Origin: Kribbella sp. ALI-6-A
GTDB lineage: Bacteria > Actinomycetota > Actinomycetes > Propionibacteriales > Kribbellaceae
DNA: 64,000 nucleotides
Reading direction: 5' to 3'
NCBI RefSeq assembly: GCF_001984195.1
Contig: NZ_MTQN01000008.1
Span: 186,001-250,000 of the forward strand
Shown here: positions 58,589 through 64,000 of the stretch, piece by piece
Position numbering within the stretch: the first letter of the stretch is position 1
How the letters are laid out: each line of letters begins with the position of its first letter
Translations under genes and position numbers: made by a program
Notes under the pieces: model-generated
Told to the model about the DNA's origin: nothing
Seen by the model: the letters and a program-made list of their open reading frames with translations, nothing else
Databases searched by the model: none

Positions 58589-59086
58589 ATGAACGAGCAG
58601 AGACCGGGCGACAACGTCCGGATCGGGGACCGGGAGCGCGAGGACGCGGTCAAGCGTCTGGGCGAGCACTACGAGGCGGGGCGGCTGAGCTCGGAGGAGC
58701 ACGCCGAGCGGATCGACGCGGTGCTGCAGGCGAAGACCGCTGGTCAGTTGGCGGCGTTGTTCGCGGATCTTCCGGGCGGTGAGCGGGTCGCGGATGGGCC
58801 GGGCGAGGCGTGGGCCGGGCCGTTCGGGTGGACGCGGCCGCCGTGGACGTCCGCCGAGGCGGAGTCGGATCGACCGGGAGCGCGGGGCGGTGAGCGGCCG
58901 GGTTGGGCGGCCCGTGGTCCGTTCGCGCGGGTGCCGTTGCCCTTGCTGATCGCCCTGGCGGGCCTCGTGGTGATCGCGTCGATCGGTTGTGTGGCGGGTG
59001 GCGGGCATCCGCCGGTGCTGCCGCTGCTGCTGATCGTCGCCGGAGTGGTGCTGTGGAAGAAGCGTCACCAGGAGCGTCGGGCATGA
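58589..59086 (+). CDS. DUF1707 membrane protein
   Basis: 165 residues. Residues 8-65 DUF1707 (VRIGDREREDAVKRLGEHYEAGRLSSEEHAERIDAVLQAKTAGQL), a Pro/Gly/Trp-rich linker, then two short helices (PLPLLIALAGLVVIASIGCV, PVLPLLLIVAGVVLW). ATG 58589 has GAGGAG 5 bases upstream. Overlaps the next gene by four bases. Function unknown. Confidence 0.87.
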   Translation: MNEQRPGDNVRIGDREREDAVKRLGEHYEAGRLSSEEHAERIDAVLQAKTAGQLAALFADLPGGERVADGPGEAWAGPFGWTRPPWTSAEAESDRPGARGGERPGWAARGPFARVPLPLLIALAGLVVIASIGCVAGGGHPPVLPLLLIVAGVVLWKKRHQERRA

Positions 59087-59493
59087 GGACGGCGTACCGG
59101 GCGCTCGCGTCGGCGATCGCGATCGCGGTGGTGCTCCAGGTCGCGGCGATCGCGCTGGCCGGGTTCACCACCGCGGCCGACGCCGAGGACGGCGTCACGA
59201 TCGGTGCCGACTACACGAACTTCGGCCAGAGCTACCACAGCATCGCCGGTACGGCGATCGGGCTGGTCGCGCTGATCTTCCTGATCGTGTCGTTCCTGAC
59301 CGACGTACCGCGGGGGCGGATGCTGGCAGGGATCGTGGTCGGGCTGGTGGTCCTGCAGTTCCTGCTGGCGGTGGTGTCGTTCGGGATCCCGGCGCTGGGC
59401 CTCCTGCACGGGATCAACGGGCTCGCGATCGCGGGCGTCGCCGGTGCGGCGTCCCGGCGGGCGTCGATTCCACAGGTGGCAACCAGTGGCTGA
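59083..59493 (+). CDS. Four-helix membrane protein of unknown function
   Basis: 136 residues from ATG 59083 (ATGA overlap). Helices at about 8-28, 57-72, 79-98 and 104-124; an outside loop TTAADAEDGVTIGADYTNFGQSYHS. The form is that of small actinobacterial proteins next to multicopper oxidases. It overlaps the MCO gene start by 8 bases, implying coupling. Confidence 0.78.
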   Translation: MRTAYRALASAIAIAVVLQVAAIALAGFTTAADAEDGVTIGADYTNFGQSYHSIAGTAIGLVALIFLIVSFLTDVPRGRMLAGIVVGLVVLQFLLAVVSFGIPALGLLHGINGLAIAGVAGAASRRASIPQVATSG

Positions 59494-60946
59494 GGGCAAC
59501 AGACCTCCGGTGCGCAACAGGTTGATCGCCCTCGGGGTCGCGCTGGCGGTGCTCGCGCCGCTGGCCTACCTGTGGGCGACCAGCCTCGTGCCGTCGACGT
59601 ACTCGGCGACGGACATGGGGTTCGCGGATTACGGCGGTGGGCCCGCTTCGTCGGGCGAGCATCATCACCACGGCGGCTCCAGTGTCGCGGATCTCATCGG
59701 TCCACGCACGGGCGCGGCGGACGTCGTACTGACGCTGAGCGCGCGGAAGCAGAAGTTCACGCTGGCGAGTGGGGAATCGGTCGACGGCTTCACGCTCAAC
59801 GGGTCGTCGCCGGGGCCGCTGATCCGCGCCACCGTTGGTGATCTGGTCGAGGTCACGCTGGTGAACGAGTCGGTGCCCGGCGGCGCGACGCTGCACTGGC
59901 ACGGGATCGACGTACCGAACGCGGAGGACGGCGTCGCCGGCGTCACGCAGGACGCCGTACCGGTAGGTGGCAAGCACGTCTACCGCTTCCGCGCGGACCA
60001 GGCGGGGAGCTACTGGTATCACTCCCATCAGGTGTCCAGCGAGCAGGTCCGCGACGGTCTCTTCGGGACGATCGTGATTGCGGATCGGGTGCCGGTGCGT
60101 GATTTGGTCGCCGCGATCCACACCTACGACGACCGCCGTACGATCAACGGGCGCACCGGCTCGTCGCGTGTCGACGTCGCGGCTGGTACGAGGTTGCGCG
60201 TACGGGTGGTCAACACCGACAACGCTTTGGTCCGCACCGGTCTGGTCGGTGCGCCGTTCAGGGTTGTCGCGGTCGACGGTCGGGAGTTGCGCGGGCCTAC
60301 GCCCACGACGGACGCCTTTCCGCTGGCCGCGGGCGCGCGGGTGGATTTCGACGTCACCATCCCGGCGAACGGCGTACGGCTCGATGCCGGCGGCACCTCC
60401 CTGGCGCTTGCTCCTCCTGACATCACCCCGCCTGGCGATCCGTTGCCTACAGCAACCGTTGACCTCCTCACCTACGGCACCTCCGCCGCTCTCGGCCTCG
60501 ACGTGGCGAATCCCGACCGCACCTTCGAGTACCGCATCGGCCGCCGCCCTGGCTTTTTGGACGGAGTTCCCGGCCTGTGGTGGACGATCAACGGCCACAA
60601 GTTCCCCGACGTCCCGATGTTCATGGTGGCGAAGGGCGACGTGGTGAAGATGACCATCTCCAACACCAGCGGCCAGTCCCACCCCATGCACCTGCACGGC
60701 CACCACGCCGTGGTCCTGTCCCGCAACGGCGTGAAGTCGACCGGCACCCCGTGGTGGGTCGACACCCTCGAGGTCGGCGACAAGGAAACCTACGAAATCG
60801 CGTTCCTGGCCGACAACCCCGGCGTGTGGATGGACCACTGCCACAATCTCCCGCACGCTTCGCAGGGTTTGATGACCCATTTGATGTACGAGGGGGTCAG
60901 TACGCCGTACGAGATCGGCGGCGACGCAGCCAACGAGCCGGAGTAA
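59486..60946 (+). CDS. Multicopper oxidase (laccase-like), membrane-anchored
   Basis: 486 residues from GTG 59486. One N-terminal helix (LIALGVALAVLAPLAYLW) then the cupredoxin domains. Copper ligands: HWHG (type 2/3), WYHSH (type 3), HPMHLHGHH (types 1-3) and HCHNLPHASQGLM (type 1 with Met axial ligand). HHHHGGSS near residue 60 is a His cluster that could bind metal. Oxidises metals or phenols outside the membrane; Cu(I) oxidation is a common role. Third gene of the DUF1707 operon. Confidence 0.92.
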   Translation: MAEGNRPPVRNRLIALGVALAVLAPLAYLWATSLVPSTYSATDMGFADYGGGPASSGEHHHHGGSSVADLIGPRTGAADVVLTLSARKQKFTLASGESVDGFTLNGSSPGPLIRATVGDLVEVTLVNESVPGGATLHWHGIDVPNAEDGVAGVTQDAVPVGGKHVYRFRADQAGSYWYHSHQVSSEQVRDGLFGTIVIADRVPVRDLVAAIHTYDDRRTINGRTGSSRVDVAAGTRLRVRVVNTDNALVRTGLVGAPFRVVAVDGRELRGPTPTTDAFPLAAGARVDFDVTIPANGVRLDAGGTSLALAPPDITPPGDPLPTATVDLLTYGTSAALGLDVANPDRTFEYRIGRRPGFLDGVPGLWWTINGHKFPDVPMFMVAKGDVVKMTISNTSGQSHPMHLHGHHAVVLSRNGVKSTGTPWWVDTLEVGDKETYEIAFLADNPGVWMDHCHNLPHASQGLMTHLMYEGVSTPYEIGGDAANEPE

Positions 60947-61016
60947 CCCGCATCAATCGCATATCGACCCCACGGGCCGACCTGCGCACCCGCCTCGGGT
61001 GCGGTATCCCTGAAAG

Positions 61017-61463
61017 ATGACCTGGCCGACCACCCTCCGCACCACCGCAGCCACCGCTGCCCTCCTGGCCGGCCTGGTCATCACCCCCATCGCCCTCTCC
61101 CGCCTGGACGACAACCAGCGCTTGGTCGAGACCCAACCCATCCGCGAGGTCGAGGTCGTCGCCGTCTACAGCCCCCGAACCATCTACGCCACGATGCCCA
61201 CGGTGATGGTCCGCCACCCCGACACTTCCGTCCCGACCGCCGTCCAAGGCGCCGAGAAGCTCGTCACTCTCCCTGCCTCCGGCGCCTACGTCCCCGTAGT
61301 TGTCGACCCTGACGACCGCACCAACCTCTTCCTCACCACAGTCGACTGGTCACCCACGTGGTTCGACTACACGGCCACAACCGCCGCCACCGCGCTCCCG
61401 GCGTTGACCCTCGCCGCGCTGGTCTCGGGCATTTTCACCCAGCGCCGCAAGCCGGTCGAGTAG
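61017..61463 (+). CDS. Two-helix membrane protein of unknown function
   Basis: 148 residues. N-terminal helix (TTAATAALLAGLVITPIAL), an outside domain (about 35-115) and a C-terminal helix (TAATALPALTLAALVSGIF) with a basic tail. The Rv-like layout is seen in actinobacterial proteins but no motif was recognised. 70 bases after the MCO gene, perhaps in the same unit. Confidence 0.7.
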   Translation: MTWPTTLRTTAATAALLAGLVITPIALSRLDDNQRLVETQPIREVEVVAVYSPRTIYATMPTVMVRHPDTSVPTAVQGAEKLVTLPASGAYVPVVVDPDDRTNLFLTTVDWSPTWFDYTATTAATALPALTLAALVSGIFTQRRKPVE

Positions 61464-61584
61464 ACCAGCACCATGACCTGGCGGCTCGACTGGCTGATCT
61501 GTCAGCGATCGGCGTCAGGTCCACCGCTGGCGACGGCGCCAGGTACTAGGCTGACATGGGCCAGTCCGAGGACCGGAGGAACGG

Positions 61585-61857
61585 GTGAACCACACGCAGT
61601 ACCCGCAGTACCGGAGCAGGCTCATCGAACTCCTGAACGACTCGCCGATCACCCGGGCGAAGGTGATTCAGGACGTCCGTGAATTGATCGTCGTCGGTGA
61701 ATACGACCTGGCCTTCGACACGCTGTGCGAGTGGATCTACGAGGACGACCTGCCGATCTCGACCGCCTATCACGCGAGACTGCAGGAGTTGGCCGACGAG
61801 ATGAACGCGGTCGAACTGGTGCAGGCCCTGCTTGAGCAGGTCAAAGATCCGAAATGA
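61585..61857 (+). CDS. MafI-like immunity protein
   Basis: 90 residues from GTG 61585 (GGAGGA upstream). SRLIELLNDSPITRAKVIQDVRELIVVGEYDLAFDTLCEWIYEDDLPISTAYHARLQELADEM resembles the MafI immunity family, all-helical, with the EYDLAFDTLCxWIYEDxLPIS segment. Such proteins neutralise a toxin of the same locus. No MafB-like toxin gene is next to it, so it is an orphan here. Confidence 0.72.
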   Translation: MNHTQYPQYRSRLIELLNDSPITRAKVIQDVRELIVVGEYDLAFDTLCEWIYEDDLPISTAYHARLQELADEMNAVELVQALLEQVKDPK

Positions 61858-61921
61858 CGGATGGTGGGCACGCGGATGCAGCTCCGGACGTCTTCGTTCG
61901 AAGCACGGGAGGCTGGCGACG

Positions 61922-62182
61922 ATGACGTGGACAGTCGAGGGGTACGTCGGCCTGGGGCCGATCAAGCTTGGTGCGGACCGTACTGAAGTTCGAGCGGTAT
62001 TGGGTGACGCGCGAGATGCGGTGCGGATTCTCGAGCGCCAGCTCGAGGACCGATCGCTTGTTCACAGCCATCGAGCCGCTGGTCCGGGACGGGGTACTGC
62101 GTCCGGCGTACGCCGTCCTCCGTTACGGCGACGCGAGCCCAGGCCCGAAGCTACGCGGACCCGACCATCGATTCGTGACTGA
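61922..62182 (+). pseudogene. Possible degraded immunity-like gene fragment
   Basis: ATG 61922 starts MTWTVEGYVGLGPIKLGADRTEVRAVLG, which resembles the N-terminus of small proteins that begin with GxGPIxxGMxxxEVRAALG. After about 40 residues the frame turns into low-complexity Arg/Pro sequence; a second frame (61968 on) carries a protein-like stretch FTAIEPLVRDGVLRPAYAVL. This looks like a frameshifted or truncated gene. It overlaps the small convergent gene at 62151. Confidence 0.45.
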
Positions 62183-62375
62183 TGCGGCTGCACTGGGCGA
62201 GCCGGAGGGCCGCGATGCGGGCGCAGGCGGCGTCGATGGCGGCTCGTTGGGATTCGTACTGGCCGTACCAGAAGGGGTCTTCCGGCTGGGGGTCTTCCGG
62301 GTCGTCGATGTCGGCGTACCACGTGGTGCCCGTACGGAAGATCCTGGCGTGGAGGTGCAGGTCTGTCCCGTTCAT
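62151..62375 (-). CDS. Small protein of unknown function
   Basis: 74 residues from ATG 62375, which has CAGGAG 9 bases upstream, strong support. NGTDLHLHARIFRTGTTWYADIDDPEDPQPEDPFWYGQYESQRAAIDAACARIAALR: a beta strand start and an alpha helix end, acidic middle. No known motif. Located 89 bases downstream of the molybdopterin oxidoreductase, possibly with its own promoter. Confidence 0.68.
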   Translation of the reverse strand: MNGTDLHLHARIFRTGTTWYADIDDPEDPQPEDPFWYGQYESQRAAIDAACARIAALRLAQCSRISHESMVGSA

Positions 62376-62464
62376 CGCGCTTGTCTCCTGGAGTGAGAGT
62401 CGTGCGTTGCCCACTTCCGATGATGTGACGGGAAGTGGGCGACGCCAGGAGCGACACGCGGGTT

Positions 62465-63562
62465 TTACTGGACCAGGACAGTGAGGCGCTGGGCGGTGTT
62501 GTTGGCGAAGCCGCCTCGGTTCCACGCTGCCTCGACCGGTTGGGAGCGGCCGGACTTGTCGTGGGCTCGCACGGTGAGGACGTGTTCGCCGGGGGTGGCC
62601 TTCCAGGCGTAGGAGAAGGAGCGCCAGGAGAGGTCTTCGTTGTCGGGGGCATCTAACGTGGCGTCTTGCCAGGTGGCGCCGGCGTTGGTGCTGATTTCTA
62701 CGCGGTCGATCGGAGCCCAGCCGGACCAGGCCCGGCCTTGGAGGGTGACCTCGCCGGCCTGGACGAAGCGGTGGCGGGACATGAAGTCGGGGTGGCCAGG
62801 TGGGATCAGCAGGGCTCGGGGCTCGATGCGGGTGACGGCGGTGCCGGGCTCGTCGGGTTCGGTGCGGATGCGGTACGCGACGGCGTTCTGGTAGCCGGTG
62901 AACTCGTGGTCGATGAGGTCGATCGAGCGGAGCCACTTGACGCTGGCCATGCCGTACCAGCCGGGGACGATCAGGCGGAGGGGGTAGCCGTGCTGGGGTG
63001 GGAGGGGGAGGCCGTTCATCTCCCAGGCGACGAGGGCGTCGGACTCCAGAGCTTCGGCGAGCGACAGGCCGCGTTGGTAGTCCTGTTCGATGCCGCGTTC
63101 GACGCCGTGGTCGGCGCCGGTGAAGACGACGTCGACGGCGTCCTCGCGGACACCGGCCGCGGCGAGCAGCGCCGCCAGCGGTACGCCGGTCCACTCGGCG
63201 GTGCCGACGGCTTCCATCAGCCAGGGCTGGCTGATCGGGCGCGGCTGCAGGTTCGCGCGGCCGTTGCCGGCGCACTCCAGTGTGACGCGCACGGTCTGGC
63301 GGCCCATCGCGCGCAGTTCGGTCAGGCCGAAGTCGATCGGTTGCTCGACGCAACCGCCGACGGTGAGGCGCCAGTCGAAGGCGTTGGTCAGCGGGATGTC
63401 GTAGTGGACCAGCACGTAGTGCAGCCCGGGTGGCGTCAGGTCGTAGCGCAGCGCCTCCAGCGGGATGCCGTGGTTGCGGGCGGCGAGCTGGAGCTCGTCG
63501 GTGGTGATGCCTTCGCCGGTGTCAGCCAGGCGGGCCTTGGTGCTGAACTGTTCGACCGTCAT
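62465..63562 (-). CDS. Molybdopterin-dependent oxidoreductase (sulfite oxidase-like)
   Basis: 365 residues from ATG 63562, with GGGGAGAGGA upstream. The molybdenum-ligand Cys is in RVTLECAGNGR (about 100); then WTGVPLAALLAAAG, GLPLPPQHGYPLRLIVPGWYGMASVKWL and the C-terminal dimerisation domain (VTLQGRAWSGWAPIDRVEISTNAGATWQDATL). No signal peptide, no heme domain, so a cytoplasmic enzyme of the plant-type sulfite oxidase form. Substrate and electron acceptor unknown. Confidence 0.92.
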   Translation of the reverse strand: MTVEQFSTKARLADTGEGITTDELQLAARNHGIPLEALRYDLTPPGLHYVLVHYDIPLTNAFDWRLTVGGCVEQPIDFGLTELRAMGRQTVRVTLECAGNGRANLQPRPISQPWLMEAVGTAEWTGVPLAALLAAAGVREDAVDVVFTGADHGVERGIEQDYQRGLSLAEALESDALVAWEMNGLPLPPQHGYPLRLIVPGWYGMASVKWLRSIDLIDHEFTGYQNAVAYRIRTEPDEPGTAVTRIEPRALLIPPGHPDFMSRHRFVQAGEVTLQGRAWSGWAPIDRVEISTNAGATWQDATLDAPDNEDLSWRSFSYAWKATPGEHVLTVRAHDKSGRSQPVEAAWNRGGFANNTAQRLTVLVQ

Positions 63563-63644
63563 CGCGGATTCCTCTCCCCTGGGGGCCAGCCTATGCCGGG
63601 CGGCCGTGGGCAAGGCAAGACTGGGTCGCCGCTACCGTCAGGGC

Positions 63645-64000
63645 ATGGCGTACGACGTACCGCATCCTGCCGACCGCGCGCAGTCGTGGGCCGACTGCGA
63701 TCCGGACCTCCGCCGGTACGTCGAGCAGGCGCTCGCGGCCACCGGATTGGAGCCGTTCGGGGTGTACGTGCACGGCTCGCTGGCGATGGGGTGCTTCTAC
63801 CGGGCCAAGAGCGACGTGGATCTGCTGATCGTCGTGCGGGAGAGCCTGAGCCCGGCGCAGCGCGAACGGGCGGCACGCGCCCTGGCGGAACGGGCGGCGA
63901 CACGGCCGATGCTGGGAGATCTGGAGTTGTCGGTACTGACCGAGCGGCAGGTGGCGGAGGCCACGCGGGAGTTCGAGGTGCACTACTCGGCGTACTGGAC
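63645..64000 (+). CDS. Nucleotidyltransferase (aminoglycoside adenylyltransferase-like), 5' part only
   Basis: The first 118 codons from ATG 63645; the gene runs off the window. LEPFGVYVHGSLAMGCFYRAKSDVDLLIVV is the GSxxxG-DxD nucleotidyltransferase motif in the AadA/ANT(3'')-like context, followed by LGDLELSVLTERQV. The role may be antibiotic modification or unknown; the rest is needed. It is divergent from the molybdopterin oxidoreductase, 82 bases apart. Confidence 0.8.
   Translation, partial: MAYDVPHPADRAQSWADCDPDLRRYVEQALAATGLEPFGVYVHGSLAMGCFYRAKSDVDLLIVVRESLSPAQRERAARALAERAATRPMLGDLELSVLTERQVAEATREFEVHYSAYW

Noticed and set aside
1..64000. CRISPR arrays, IS elements, prophage genes, tRNA genes
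   Set aside because: No regularly spaced repeats, transposase or integrase motifs, or tRNA cloverleafs (other than the tRNA-like part of tmRNA) were seen.

Overview
The window is a high-GC actinobacterial chromosome segment. Gene content suggests a Kribbella-like member of the Propionibacteriales: many GTG starts, ATGA/GTGA overlaps, SigE-type sigma factor, F420-type oxidoreductases, DUF1707 proteins, Tad locus without an outer-membrane secretin, prfB/ftsEX/smpB/ssrA neighbourhood and many sugar ABC and CAZyme genes. The genus is inferred by eye only. There is no phage, plasmid, insertion sequence, CRISPR array, rRNA or ordinary tRNA; the only clear RNA gene is tmRNA.

Layout. 1-2.6 kb: GntR regulator and a sigma factor paired with a membrane-anchored duplicated-domain protein. 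2.9-7.5 kb: tadABC plus a pilin-like and three TadE/TadG-like proteins, tightly overlapped. 7.7-10 kb: an SDR, a frameshifted NmrA-type gene and a divergent TetR gene sharing a palindrome. 10-14.3 kb: prfB, a Cys-rich/pentapeptide-repeat fusion, a DHA2-type exporter and its divergent MmyB-like regulator. 14.4-18.3 kb: three secreted carbohydrate-active proteins (beta-helix, sugar dehydrogenase with CBM, GH5 with CBM). 18.5-26.7 kb: LysR/EamA pair, an operon of UPF0718-type permease, TIGR03943-like protein and NADAR protein, a serpin with a methyltransferase, an SRPBCC-TetR operon and a PhzF protein. 27-30.3 kb: a reductive-pyrimidine-type catabolic operon whose only oxidoreductase is a luciferase-like F420-type enzyme. 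30.5-35.4 kb: sugar ABC importer with FAD oxidase and deaminase-like protein. 35.5-38.5 kb: MFS exporter behind a leaderless mini-ORF and hairpins, a PfkB kinase and small proteins.

38.7-45.5 kb is the cell-division and ribosome-rescue block: ftsE, ftsX, a coiled-coil LytM endopeptidase, smpB, a DUF1707 protein, a secreted protein and ssrA (tmRNA, tag ANANARSSFALAA). 45.5-50.4 kb: two F420-type enzymes, an ArsR/SRPBCC operon and a pair of nucleotidyltransferases. 50.5-55.8 kb: alpha-galactosidase with its sugar importer (no ATPase gene). 55.9-58.3 kb: an ABC-2 exporter. 58.6-64 kb: DUF1707 protein, multicopper oxidase, a MafI-like immunity protein, a degraded fragment, a small gene, a molybdopterin oxidoreductase and a nucleotidyltransferase cut by the window edge.

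The observations most worth following are: two equal-length inverted repeats with matching arms at 30.3 and 48.6 kb; the pyrimidine operon without a classical dihydropyrimidine dehydrogenase; a leaderless mini-ORF/attenuator-like leader before an exporter; the permease-NADAR operon with a Zur-like site; and several well-formed operator palindromes, one of which includes a start codon. Functions are assigned from motifs read by eye; no database search was run.
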